Both the position numbers and the translations under genes were made by a program. Under the pieces are notes generated by a model that had not been told where the DNA came from, made no database searches, and saw nothing but the letters and a program-made list of their open reading frames with translations. A DNA stretch of 64,000 nucleotides from Perognathus longimembris pacificus (lineage: Eukaryota; Chordata; Mammalia; Rodentia; Heteromyidae), in NCBI RefSeq assembly GCF_023159225.1, contig NC_063188.1:15087086-15151085 (forward strand), given 5' to 3'. Positions within the stretch are counted from its first letter, which is position 1. Each line of letters begins with the position of its first letter. Positions 1 through 10,655 of this stretch are shown one piece after another.

Positions 1-348
1 GTCACCAAGTTATATCTCTGGTCCAAATCTGTCTAGACTGACAGCTAAGAATACTTGTTATGTTTTCCAATGAGGAAATACTTAAAAACACTATCTTGTG
101 ACACTTCAGATTATCTGCAATGTAAATTTAAGTGTCTGCAAACAGTATTTTATTGGAATCCAGCCATGCATTAATTCATGTGTTGTCAGTGGCTGGTTTT
201 GTACTACAACAACAGAGTCTACTAACTTGAAAACATTTACTATCTGGCACTTGTTTTCTCCCCAGTTTTCTATTGAAGTAGCTCTGCAATTGGAAAGGGT
301 TAAAGAACTTTCTGTGGAGCCCGCCTCTTGAGGAGATGCAGACACTTT

Positions 349-423
349 TAACTCCATTCAGTGGCTTGCACTTTTAACCACTGTACTTTCAATGGCTTGC
401 ACTTATAACCGCTGTACTTTCAG
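349..423 (+). repeat. Short tandem duplication, two ~32-bp units
   Basis: Two adjacent copies of a unit reading (A/G)TGGCTTGCACTT(T/A)TAACC(A/G)CTGTACTTTCA lie at about 360-391 and 392-422, with three differences. It is a local duplication and no known repeat family was recognised. Confidence 0.7.
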
Positions 424-2342
424 AGTCAAGTTAGAAATGCACAATCTTAGGCTTAGCGTCTAACTATAAATTACATTTTACAGAGGTATATCAAATGTTT
501 ACATTTTCTAAAATGTAATATTAAATTTCTCAGTCATTCCCAATGGGATTGCAGGGAAATTTTATCATTTGCCTTTTGCAAAAATCTGCTTCACATGACC
601 AGAAGCAAGCAATTTGGGGTCTGCAGGCTGTTTGAGGACACATTTTGAATCGATTATTTATAGTTAAAGCCTGAGTGGTTAAGTCAGCAATTTGACTTGA
701 AAAAAAAAAAGCAGTAAAATGAGAAATGTGGAAATGATGACAAAAGAAAGTAGAAGAGGGGGGCGCCTGTGATCCAAGTATATTATATTATATGTATATA
801 CAAAAGTATCACAATGAATATAGGCTCAAATGAATATATGCTAGTAAGAAATTCTGGATGTTTTACAGCAATAGATTTGCTATTTAGTAAGTTGTGGGAA
901 TAGATTATTATTTATGCCAATTTCTGGCTACTTCCTGGGGCAGTTTTGACATCTTTTAACATTGTGCCCTATGAAAACTGGGCTTTCCAAGGGCATATCT
1001 GAATTTAATCAGGAATTTCAATGCTCATCTAACACTTCACTCTAGATCTCATCACTACGAATGAAGGAGAGTTGATCCTAGCTTGGGACAGACACCTGAG
1101 ATATAGATGAAGGGCTGAGAATGAGAGCTAGAAAGTCAGGCAGGACCTATGTTGCATATTAGGACATTGCACCAGTGAATAATTTCTCATGCATTTTAAA
1201 GAAATATTTTTGCATTGATTAGCTGTCATTGAAGGCCATGCATTTTAGGTACTTTTCTGTTTTCTACTTGTTTATCGAGCACTGTCTCTTAGATCTGAGA
1301 GAAAAAGATGAATTGTATTCAACTAGCTACGAGGACCAAGGGCCTTTCAGCTTCAGATTTCTCTCACTGCCTGTTTGAAGTAGATTACTTTAATGAGTAC
1401 TATACTTTGTGATTTGCCCATTCATTTCTTATATTTTGAATCAATCGTTTCATATGATTATGACCTTCCGTTTCCATTATGCTTTCTTTTGGAGATGTTG
1501 CTAATCTTTATGAGTTTCTACTACTCTCTCCCTTTTGGTTTGGAGAAGGAGGAGAAAGGTTTTTCTCTAGGCCAATCCCCTAGCTTTTCTGCTCTGATGA
1601 AATCATCAGTATTATAAGTCAGATTGCTAGACTGAAGATTTGTCTAAGGATTATCAGAAATGTCACTGCCTGGGCAGGCAATGCAGCTTTCAACATGGCT
1701 TCTTGGATGGCCGGTGATTTAAATTCCAAATGTTTTCCCTGAATAATCTATCACTTCCCTGATAACCTTGAATGATTTCTAGTCAGCCATTCCTTATCCC
1801 AAAGGATCGTCACTTATGATGAAATTCATTCAGAGACGTATTGATGTCAGTCATCCCAGTTCATTGACTGTCCCCTTCCCCAAGAGCTGAAAGGCTGTCC
1901 TTCATGGGGGCTAGAAGTGGCCTGTAGTTACAATTGTCCATTCACTAAGTCTTCCCTAAAGGAAGCACCATTAAAAGTGAATGAGACTGCTGCTTAAACA
2001 CAGCAGGGCCTGGATCTGTACTTCCTGGGGCTTTTACATGATCCAGCATTTTTCCCATGAGAGCATGTGGACATAGGCTGACTGGCCCATCTGAACCCTC
2101 CCCTTCTTTGATGCTAACTTCCCCCAAGAGATCTGTCCTCGACTCTTAACTTCTGAGGACCCAGAGAACGCCAGAGGAATGGGCAGGAAAGGAGAAACCC
2201 TGAAGAAAAGAAGCAAGCCAGGATGTTCTTTTCCTTTTTAGGTGCTACTCAAAGCCTTCTGCCTGCTAGGTAGATACTTTATGGCTTGTGCCATGATTCC
2301 CAGTCTGTTTCTACTTTTAGTTATTTCGGGGGAGGGGAGGCT

Positions 2343-2386
2343 CTGGTGGTAGTGGTGGTGGTGGTGGTGGTGGTGGTGGTGGTGGT

Positions 2387-2445
<59 letters not shown>
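2343..2445 (+). repeat. (TGG)n-(TG)n compound microsatellite
   Basis: About 45 bp of (GGT)n run directly into about 57 bp of (TG)n. The long His/Thr and Val/Cys frames across it are artefacts of the repeat. Confidence 0.98.
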
Positions 2446-2446
<1 letters not shown>

Positions 2447-2999
2447 TTTGCCTACAGGCAGCCTTGAACATGACCTTTCTTCCTATGGCCTGCCATGTAA
2501 TTGGGGACCACAGATATGCATCATGCCCAACTTACTCAATGAAATTCTGTCTTGTTAACTTTTTGACCAGGTTAGTTTTCAGCTGAAATCTTCCTGAGCT
2601 CTGCTTCCCACATAGCTTGCATTACAGGTCTAAGGCACCAAATCCAAACATCAGAGGGGACTTTTGTGTACATCTATAAAGGAGGCTTAAAGTCAGACTC
2701 AGTTTATTTCCCATGAACTGGATTCAATGAGCAAGTAAGAGGACTCATTTCAGTGTCCTAGCTTCTTGTATCACTAATATTTTGCCCATCATAGAGGGTA
2801 AGAGGCTTGTTATTGAAAGAACTGTGAATTAGACTTGAGAAATTATACCATGAGGTCTCTTCCACTAAAATATAAAGCCCATTTATCAAATATTAATTAC
2901 AAAATATGAATGTTATCCTCTGCCACTTCCTATGGCAATGAGGTCAAGTATCAAGATCACAGCATTTAATCTCATGTTTTCTTTGGGGGGAATTGATAT

Positions 3000-3410
3000 A
3001 TAGCATGTGTGATGGCTTAGAACAAGAACCCCAGTTTTCCAACTCTCCATATGGCATTCCTCTTGACAATCTGGCTGAAATCAGATCATCATACCCAGTT
3101 GCTATTTACAAAAGTCTAATTAATACCTCTCACTCCCTAATGAGATAGTCCCCCCGCCCCCCAGCATAGATGAACACAGCCAAACAAGTGACGTCAGAAA
3201 GCCACAGTGAATTATTGGGCTTGTGTCAACTCAGGCAGGGATGAAAAATCACCCCTGTGAACTTAATCCAGGAGTAATCAAAGGGCCAACATTTTAATTA
3301 GTATAGGTAGTGATTTACATTTGTGTTCAAGATCCTAAGACTCCACTTGTTTTCAAACTTATGCATTTTCCTTGTTGTTGTCTGACACTGTTTGGGACAG
3401 TTAATATGCT
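3000..3410 (+). repeat. Copy A of a diverged, unclassified ~400-bp duplication
   Basis: This segment resembles 4440-4865 in the same orientation, offset by about 1,425-1,460 bp. Shared blocks include GTCT(A/G)ATTAATACC near 3113, TGAATTATTG(G/A)GCTTGTG at 3208, GATGAAAAATCACC/GAATGAAAAATCACC near 3240, TTAATCCAGGAG near 3265 and TGTCTGACACT at 3379. The shared core looks roughly 80% identical by eye, with indels between blocks. It has no SINE, L1 or LTR hallmark. It could be a local tandem duplication of non-coding DNA or two members of an old uncatalogued repeat. Confidence 0.75.
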
Positions 3411-3844
3411 ATTAAATAACATTATATTTAATGGACCTTTGAAGACACTATTGTGTGAATCCATTTCTTTACCTGTCAATAGAACTCATTCAATTAGAGA
3501 AGTCAGGGAAAGATTGTATGCACAACTGAGCATGAGGAGGAATTTCTGCTTGGTACCTGTTTCTTTCACCTGTCTCTAACACGAAAGCTCATGAAACCTA
3601 TTCAAGAATATTGACATTATGGTTTGTTATTATGGTAGTCAATGGGAGCATGATGCAAAAGTACTTAATGAATAGAAAATATGATGGATTTATTTTTAAC
3701 AAGCATATCAGAAGTGATCAATAGAAATGGGTGCTAATTTCTTCAACATGTCAACTTTTCTATGTTGATTTCACTGGTTTTTACATTTGATAGCGATAGC
3801 ATTGTCTCTTGACTCTTCTCCTCTTGGAAGATATAATCTTTTTA

Positions 3845-3847
<3 letters not shown>

Positions 3848-3894
<47 letters not shown>
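3848..3894 (+). repeat. (GT)n microsatellite at the tail of a SINE
   Basis: About 23 GT units lie immediately next to the 3' (tail) side of a reverse-oriented Geo-type SINE. Confidence 0.97.
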
Positions 3895-3990
3895 GATACT
3901 GGGGCTTGAACTTGGGGCATCATGTTCTCTTTTAGCTTTTTCTGATCAAGCCTGACTACCACTTGAGCCACACTTCTGCTTGTGATATTT
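3895..3990 (-). mobile_element. Geo-type SINE fragment, reverse
   Basis: TACTGGGGCTTGAACTTGGG followed by CACTTGAGCCACACTTCTG is the reverse of the Geo monomer (B-box region, then A-box region). The copy is diverged and incomplete. Confidence 0.75.
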
Positions 3991-4132
3991 TTGCCCTTGG
4001 AAGGTGCATTTGGATGTGTGGGGTCAGTCAAATGTCATCAGAAGACCATTAGGAAATACTAACTGAAGGATCATGTCAAATCCTTTTGTTGAAGGCCAAA
4101 GTGAGACATATCTTCTCAAATATCACTCTCCC

Positions 4133-4242
4133 TGGGGCTGGGGATTTAGCTCAGCAGAAGAGCACCTGCCTGGCCAGCGCAAGGCCCCGAGTTCGGTCCT
4201 CAGCTCTGGAAAAAAAAAACAAACCCACAAAACTATAAAAGA
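4133..4242 (+). mobile_element. ID SINE (monomer) with 17-bp target duplication
   Basis: GGGGCTGGGGATTTAGCTCAG is the ID / tRNA-Ala-derived A-box region. GAGTTCGGTCC is the B box, followed by an A-rich tail. The 17-bp duplication TCAAATATCACTCTCCC flanks it exactly at 4116-4132 and 4243-4259, showing L1-type retroposition. Confidence 0.95.
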
Positions 4243-4439
4243 TCAAATATCACTCTCCCATGTCTCATAACTGTCTATGAAGATGGTTCCCAAGCAAGAC
4301 CTCTGAAAATGTAAATTTCAACAGTGGCCTTCAATGCTGAAACAACCTTGCAATAACCAATTTTGAGAGGACCAGCATGCACTGTGTGTAATATGGGCCT
4401 TGGTGGACTTGCTAAAGATACGTTGCATGACTTAGTTAA

Positions 4440-4865
4440 AATGCCTACATCATCTCCTCCTTTTCTATGGAAATCTGATCATGGTTCTCCTTCCAACAGC
4501 CTGCATGTAGCTAATATCTTTCCTGAGTATAAATTTATAAAGGTCTGATTAATACCTTTTACTTGCTAATGAGTTACTCCTCTTGACTCCACAGACAAGC
4601 AGGGCCAAGAACTTGGTGTCAGAATTCCCTAAGTGAATTATTGAGCTTGTGACAACCTGGGCTAGAATGAAAAATCACCTGTGTATATTTAATCCAGGAG
4701 CAATTAAAGAGCCAAAGAATTAATTAATGTGGCTTTTAATTTACCAAGGTCTGGAAGAGGGAGCCTGTTTGTTTTGAGTGCCCTATTACGTGTCCTCTTT
4801 GATTACAGGTCAGTGTGCCTTTGGAGAAAGATAACTATTGTCTGACACTATTCCTTGGTAATCTA
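4440..4865 (+). repeat. Copy B of the diverged ~400-bp duplication
   Basis: This is the partner of 3000-3410. TGAATTATTGAGCTTGTG is at 4634, TTTAATCCAGGAGCAATTAA near 4687 and TGTCTGACACT at 4839. The two copies keep the same order and orientation of blocks. Confidence 0.75.
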
Positions 4866-5578
4866 TGGGCCAGAAAGAGAAAAATGGCCTCTGATGCTGC
4901 AAAGTATTACCATTTGTTGGATTTGTACTTCCGGTGATGGGCCCTAAGGGATGGCTGCTTGGGAAACTGATAGTAGGCAGGGATGCAAAATTGTAGATAA
5001 TAGAAGTACATGATGAGGAGAATACTGATGTTGTGGTTGGTAAGAGAATAATGCTTCCAATAGTCCTGAACAGAAGATTAGAGAGAGGCCCAAAGAAACG
5101 CAGGAGTATGCCTATCTTCAACTTTTGGGTGAATCTCCTTAGATTGCAAAAGGATGGTTTTAGCAGATAGCATCACTGATGTAGGGGACAGTGTCCAGGC
5201 ACATATGCTGTCTTAAATTTGGAGGGGGGGGGAGAGTGCCAAGTCCCTTGACCCAAGATGACTTAATGGGACCACTCCTTTCTGCTGTCCAGTGAGCTAG
5301 GATTTGTGGGAGCCACTGGTCTAAGGTTCATGTTTCAGTACAGGCTTCCCCCAGAGAATAATTTTATTCTTTTCCACAGGGTCAGATTAGATGTCTAGAA
5401 AGGCTGTCCTCATGCCATATTAATTTAGAGTAGCTGCCCTGGCTTACCTTGTAAAATGCTATTCTCTGGTTATCAAAAGCTAAACAGGATTGAATTTTAC
5501 TGAATGGAAATTATACCCTAATCAACTTGGTTTAAAAAATGTCTTCATGATAGTGAAAAAGACAGACAGTGAACGGAA

Positions 5579-5582
<4 letters not shown>

Positions 5583-5620
<38 letters not shown>
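5583..5620 (+). repeat. (TG)n microsatellite at the tail of a SINE
   Basis: About 19 TG units directly abut the tail side of the reverse composite SINE that follows. Confidence 0.97.
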
Positions 5621-5621
<1 letters not shown>

Positions 5622-5805
5622 CCATTCTGGTACTAGAGCTCAAGGCATTGTCCCTGAGCTTCTTTTGCTAAAGGTGAGTGCTCTGCCATTTGAGCCTGAA
5701 CTCTACTTCTGCCTTTTTTTGGCAGTTTCTTGAAGAATTAAGTCTCTTTGATTTTCCTTCCTGCTCTGGCTTTGAATCTTGATCCTCAGATCTCAGCCTC
5801 TTTTT
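5621..5805 (-). mobile_element. B1-like + Geo composite SINE, reverse
   Basis: Reverse Geo half (GAGCTCAAGGCATTGTCCCTGAGC, TTTGAGCCTGAACTCTACTTC) is followed by reverse B1/7SL-like half (TCCTGCTCTGGCTTTGAATC, GATCCTCAGATCTCAGCCTC). The copy is old and diverged. Confidence 0.8.
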
Positions 5806-5812
5806 CTTTCTT

Positions 5813-6115
5813 CAAGCAGGAGAGAAGAGTTTATTACCAAACTGCTGGCCTGTGGCCGAGGTAATGCAAGGCTGAAGAGAAAGGAGAGAAGGGGTGACCC
5901 CCACCCAGGGGTGACCCCCACCCAGCCCTGCCTTCTCTAGGGCAGGGGTGGGGGGTGTGGCCAGGTGGATTAGGATGTGACCTCAGGGAAGGGGGAGGTA
6001 ACTGCTTCCAGGTCTGCTGGTTACCTAGGTAGCTGGGTGGAGACCTAACTAGGTGGGGGCATCTGTATGGAGCCCTCTGGGGATGGATCTTACATTCCAG
6101 CCTTTTAATCATTAT
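5813..6115 (-). mobile_element. Solo LTR-like element (fragment), reverse
   Basis: Read on the - strand this ends GGCCACAGGCCAGCAGTTTGG, then AATAAACTCTTCTCTCCTGC, i.e. a poly(A) signal at an LTR-like 3' end. Upstream is a GC-rich U3-like region (GAGGTCACATCCTAATCCAC). It shares about 200 bp with 43123-43330 and its 3' end with 8399-8453. A 17-bp unit GTGACCCCCACCCAGGG is doubled near 5893-5925. No coding internal region is present. The LTR family was not identified. Confidence 0.7.
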
Positions 6116-6127
6116 AAAAAGGAGGAA

Positions 6128-6129
<2 letters not shown>

Positions 6130-6175
<46 letters not shown>
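6130..6175 (+). repeat. (TC)n microsatellite
   Basis: About 23 uninterrupted TC units, just beyond the LTR-like element. Confidence 0.98.
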
Positions 6176-6177
<2 letters not shown>

Positions 6178-6592
6178 CTGCTTCTTGCTGGGAGGTGGGG
6201 GGCTGGGCATGGGGTAAAAGGCAGAAATGTGGCCCCTCCTGGAGAAGGCGAGCAGCAGGGTCCCTTGGTGGTAGATGCCAGTATTTGAATGAAGCCTAAA
6301 AGTCTCACGAGGCAGGGGCTGTCCAAAAAATGTTAAGGCAAAAGGAAGGGTTTAGGACACAAAATTAAAAATTGGATGATTTGGCTAGTTCTTATACTCA
6401 GGTATGGACATTATGTGGACAAGCTACTATCTCTTGATCCCCCAACTCTTATTAATTTTGAAAGTGCGTGATAAAGTGACTCCATTTGGGATGTGATCAT
6501 TCTCCTCTCCTCTCCATGATCTTTGTTCCCTGAACTGGCTGAGTCCCGGGTGCTTGTTGCTGGGATGGCTTGCCCCCAGTTGGCATTCACAG

Positions 6593-6790
6593 GAGTTTGA
6601 ACTCAGGACCTGGGCACTGTCCCTGAGCACATCTGTTGCAGGTTAGTGCTCTACCACTTGACCCACGATGCCACTTCCAGCATTTGCTGGTTAGGGAAGT
6701 ATCTTGAGCCATGCTTCCAGCCTGGCTCTTTGCCAGTTAGTTGGGAGATTTTTCTGCCTGGGCTGGCTTTGAACTGCAATCCAAGGAGTG
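6593..6790 (-). mobile_element. B1-like + Geo composite SINE, reverse
   Basis: GTTTGAACTCAGGACCTGGG, TAGTGCTCTACCACTTGACC and then CCTGGGCTGGCTTTGAACTG give the reverse Geo half followed by the reverse B1-like half. Diverged, with no clear target duplication. Confidence 0.85.
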
Positions 6791-7324
6791 TTTGCTACAA
6801 AAAGCCAAGAGGACTAGAGCTTACCTGCACCTTGTCGAGAATTGACCAGCAAATACTTGCCAGAATTCTGCAATGACAAAACTCAGTAGATGTGACCAAA
6901 GTTTTAGCACAGATGGTCATGTAAAGAATGGAATACTGATTTTACATCAGTGTTTAAATTACAGCTAACATTTATATACCAATTTAACAAGCTTTGTCTT
7001 GTATCAATTTAAGACATACCCATACCATCTTCTCCCTACAGTTTTTTCAATTCCCTTTTCTAAGACTTCACTAGCAAATGACATTTACACAGACAGACAT
7101 ACACACATGGAACACACATGCACTGTGCACATAGGTATTATAGCACATAAAAATGAATTTCAGCCATAGACTCTTTTGGAATTCCAACAATAAATGACCT
7201 TTTTTGCCCAATATTTTAGAACCCTGTGGTCAGTTAGAAAAACAATTTTGCTAGCAAACAAAAATTTTCAGATTATAAAACGTAGAAACTATGTATTGAT
7301 AAACCAATTCAACTCAAGTGGGAT

Positions 7325-8400
7325 GCCATGTCGACGGGAGGGGGCGGGGCAAGGGCACAAACACACTAACGGAGAATACATGGCATGGCATAATGGCGCC
7401 TGAGCTGGTGCCTATTGAACCCAATGTCCACCACGTGGACAGTGCTAGAGAAAATAACTTTTAGATATCTTTGCTGACAAAGCACATTGGTGGTCAGTTT
7501 CGGAGGCCTGTGAAAAGAGGCAGCTTTGTGAGCAAGGCACATTATCAGGATAGTACGACTTGGAGTTTTACAAAGTAAGCAAGTAAGCAGGCAGAGAGGG
7601 AGAAAAAGGAAGAGAATGAGAGGAAAAGAGAGAAAGAGAGAGCGAGCCTGAATATAAGTGATTTCTGACCATTTACCATTGCAGAGGCAAAAACTGTATC
7701 TGTGCAAGTGTTTCGAGCAGGCCCCATTGCACTGTCAAGAGGCGTGCTAGCAGTGTCCCGGCTCGGGTGTGACTGTGATGCAAAACCCCAAAAGCACGGG
7801 AGGGGAGCTGGGGATATGGCCTAGTGGCAAGAGTGCTTGCCTAGTATATATGAGGCCCTGGGTTCGATTCCCCAGCACCACATATACAGAAAATGGCCAG
7901 AAGTGGCGCTGTGGCTCAAGTGGCAGAGTGCTAGCCTTGAGCAAAAAGAAGCCAGGGACAGTGCTCAGGCCCTGAGTTCAAGCCCCAGGACTGGCCAAAA
8001 AAAAAACCCCAAAAACCCAAAAAACCAAAAAGCACGGGAGGGAGGCGCCTGGTGAGTGGATGATCTTACGGGGCAGAAGCGGCAGAAGCGGCGGATGGAA
8101 CGGCAGAGAACCGGAGCAGCAGCAGTTTCACTCACCAGGGTAGACAAGTGGTGTGGAGGTGGAGGTGGAGGTGGAGCCCAGCAATGGTATTGGTTTAAAG
8201 TCCTGCGTGGAGTCTCGGAGCAGTTCAGTTCACGGAAAAAGGGCCGTCAGGACTAGGGATACTCCCAGAAAAATGGAGAAAAACTCAGGGGAATTCCGCC
8301 TGTCCTGACTCTTAAGCCCTTCCCGAGTCACAAGGCACTATATATGTTAGCTTGATTAAAGTAGGTAGCCGGTAAAGGAGAATGCTACTCGGTATTCAGG
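7325..8400. other. CpG-rich block of unknown origin
   Basis: After removing the SINE at 7805-8027, this sequence has many more CpGs than the flanking intron (examples: GTCGACGGGAGGGGGCGGGG at 7331, GCGGCAGAAGCGGCGG near 8078, CCGGAGCAGCAGCAG near 8111). On the + strand, ATGGCGCCTGAGCTGGTGCC at 7393 opens a 23-codon frame ended by TAG at 7462. The same frame then stays open for about 36 more codons to a donor-like AAA|GTAAGC near 7574. Acceptor-like CCATTGCAG near 7682 and donor-like CCTG|GTGAGTGG near 8050 follow. The - strand also has exon-like signals, so orientation is uncertain. I do not recognise a protein. It may be a decayed retrocopy, ERV material, or a relict CpG island. Confidence 0.4.
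7805..8027 (+). mobile_element. IDL-Geo SINE, full length, 15-bp target duplication
   Basis: Left ID-like monomer (AGCTGGGGATATGGCCTAGTGG, GGTTCGATTCC) joins the right Geo monomer (AGTGGCGCTGTGGCTCAAGTGG, CTGAGTTCAAGCCCCAGG) and an A/C-rich tail. AAAAGCACGGGAGGG is duplicated at 7790-7804 and 8028-8042. The copy is close to consensus, so it is a fairly recent insertion into the CpG-rich block. Confidence 0.97.
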
Positions 8401-8453
8401 CAGGAGAGAAAAGTTGATTACCGAACTGCTGGCCTGTGGTGGAGATGATGCAG
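8399..8453 (-). mobile_element. 3' end fragment of the same LTR-like element
   Basis: CAGGAGAGAAAAGTTGATTACC then GAACTGCTGGCCTGTGG is the reverse of the 3' end seen at 5813 and 43300. Here the poly(A) signal reads AATCAA, a decayed form. It runs into a B1-like piece at 8452. Confidence 0.75.
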
Positions 8454-8505
8454 ATCTCAACCTCTTGAGTAACTAGGATTACAGGCGTTAGGCATCAGCG
8501 CCAAA
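8452..8505 (-). mobile_element. B1-like SINE fragment, reverse
   Basis: GATCTCAACCTCTTGAGTAAC, TAGGATTACAGGCGTTAGGC is the reverse of the B1/7SL left end. The join to the LTR fragment suggests an insertion followed by deletion. Confidence 0.7.
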
Positions 8506-9137
8506 TTATTTGCTTAGTTTTTGACTGTTTAGTCCAGAAAAGATACGATCTTAAGTACCAAAGTTCCTTATTGTATCCAGATACATAATGTGGATGGCTC
8601 AGGGTTTTTTTCTGCAAGCTGTTGTTCCCTTACAGACAGGCCATAGATTCCCATACACTATGAATGAATAGCATCTCTAGAATGTGCATTTACAAGGTCT
8701 GAGTCAAGGATTTCCATAATGAGAAGGTCATTCTCCCCCACTGGAGATTCATATCCCCTTTGGGTTTCTGGAATGTTAACACTGACCTGTGTTCCCATTA
8801 GCCCTAGACAAGCTAGCATACATATGGCAAAGGTAGCTTTAATAAAATAATCGTGGGGTTGGGGAGGGAAAACATAATTCCCAAGAAGTAGAATAGGTCA
8901 CAAAATCCACAATTCTATGACACCTAAAATAAATATTAAATAGCTTTTTAACACTGATTTCATGTGCTCTTAAGCCACAAAGAACTGTTAATCTCCCTTT
9001 CAGGCAACTGGTTAGACATATCTCTTTATAATTCTATGAATGAAATGCCATCTTGTTTTCTTTGGAGGACTAATTCTGTCTTCCCTGGCTATAATCTTTT
9101 ATGACTACTTCCACGTGCCTCTTTTGTCAGTCACAGG

Positions 9138-9226
9138 GGTGGTGGGGGGAATGAACTCAGGGTCTGGACGCTGTACCAAGGCTAGAGCTCTACCACACTG
9201 ATTCTCTGAGCCACAGTGTGCCGCCT
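9138..9226 (-). mobile_element. Geo-type SINE fragment, reverse
   Basis: ATGAACTCAGGGTCTGGACG, AGAGCTCTACCACACTGATT and CTGAGCCACAGTGTGCC are degenerate reverse Geo sequence. Confidence 0.65.
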
Positions 9227-10273
9227 GTTTCAAATCTAGACCACAAAGAAACAGCAGAGATGATATCACAAATCTCAGGAAGGATTAATCCTCCCCAAGG
9301 ATTAAACACAACAAATTGATATTGGCATGAGTATTATACCAGAATCAAGATGTTTTTTTAATGTTTGGAAATCAAGTTGAGGGTCATAGGGGCATTTCTG
9401 ATTTTACACATAAGGGGAGCCAAATGATAATCAAAAGCAGATCAGTTGTTTCTTACAGAAATTATAATGATATCTGCATAAGTATTAGTATAATTAGTAC
9501 ATTTCGTTTGATCTCTACAACAGTTTTGTATTCTATTAACCTTTGTTGCAATAAATAAGGCCAGACCAAAAAATATATCTAAGACCCAGAATTATGGGTT
9601 TGTTTGGCACAAGATTCTTCTTTAGTTTACTTCAGATTGACCTTGCTAGGAATTGATGAGAACATGCAACCTCTGATCAAGAGACTGCTTACCTATCCAA
9701 TGCTCTTGTTATGATAAAGGTGAATATGAATGATTAAATACCACAACTACTGAGGGGAAAAAAGATCCCTAAGAGAAAGGAAAATGGAACAGTTGGAGAC
9801 CTATAACACACAACTCTCTTATAATTAGCAATAAGTCAATGATTGGACTACCTTTCCCCTTCAATCTTGTTTCCCCATTGGCTAGCATGAGCCTATGTTT
9901 TCTTTTCTAGCTTGTCCTTAATCATATTCCTTGGTGACTCTACCGACTCTTCATTGAGCCTCTGTGTAGTTCCTTCTCTCTAACTACTTAGAAGACTCAT
10001 GTCTCTAAAGATTCTTGTTTACCTCAGATCTCTTGGTCCTACCATGTTCTCTAGCCTTCTACCCAATTACCAACCCACCCACACAGCTGGGGATGCCACG
10101 AAAGATAGTTCAAAATAAAGTAGATCATTTTCTACATACTTCTTGTACCCAAAGCAAAATGAGGCTGCTTCCTCTTCTTGAATTATTTCCATTAGCAAAT
10201 GGAGTTACCCCAAGTCTTTCTGCCTTCTCCATGGGGCCATGATCTTTTCTTTGTGCCATCCAAGTTCTGTGAT

Positions 10274-10274
<1 letters not shown>

Positions 10275-10322
<48 letters not shown>
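10275..10322 (+). repeat. (AG)n microsatellite
   Basis: About 24 uninterrupted AG units. Sixty-odd bases later a (GT)n/(GTAT) tract at 10389-10424 adds a second repeat next to the IDL-Geo SINE tail side. Confidence 0.97.
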
Positions 10323-10324
<2 letters not shown>

Positions 10325-10391
10325 TGTATGACATCCAAGTTCTGTTATAAAGAGTATGTGTGTATACATACATACAAATATACATAGAGTG

Positions 10392-10423
<32 letters not shown>

Positions 10424-10454
10424 AGTAACTTCTCCTCTCAGAACTACTTTCTTT

Positions 10455-10655
10455 TCTTTTTTTTTGCCAGTCCTAGGGCTTGAACTCAGGGCCTGAGTAC
10501 TTTCCCTGGCTTCTTTTTGCTCAAGGCTAGCACTCTGCCACTTGAGCCACAGCGCCCCTTCTGGCCATTTTGTATATATGTGGTGCTGGTGAATCGAACC
10601 TAGGTCTTTGTGCATACGAGGCAAGCACTCTTGCCACTAGGCCATATCCCCAGCC
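10455..10655 (-). mobile_element. IDL-Geo SINE, full length, reverse, 18-bp target duplication
   Basis: T-rich tail, then GCCAGTCCTAGGGCTTGAAC ... GCCACTTGAGCCACAGCGCC ... ACTAGGCCATATCCCCAGCC. CTCAGAACTACTTTCTTT is repeated at 10437-10454 and 10656-10673. Confidence 0.97.

Noticed and set aside
2238..2558. Poly-His/Thr and poly-Val/Cys frames
   Set aside because: Translation of the (TGG)n-(TG)n repeat on either strand.
7805..7890. tRNA-like A and B boxes in this and the other ID/IDL-Geo copies could suggest tRNA genes
   Set aside because: The sequences are tRNA-derived SINE monomers with A-rich tails and target duplications; they lack a foldable acceptor stem and anticodon arm.
10205..10624. 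139-codon frame (- strand) with Ser/Leu and His/Thr repeats
   Set aside because: It is composed of an IDL-Geo SINE plus (AG)n and (GT)n microsatellites.
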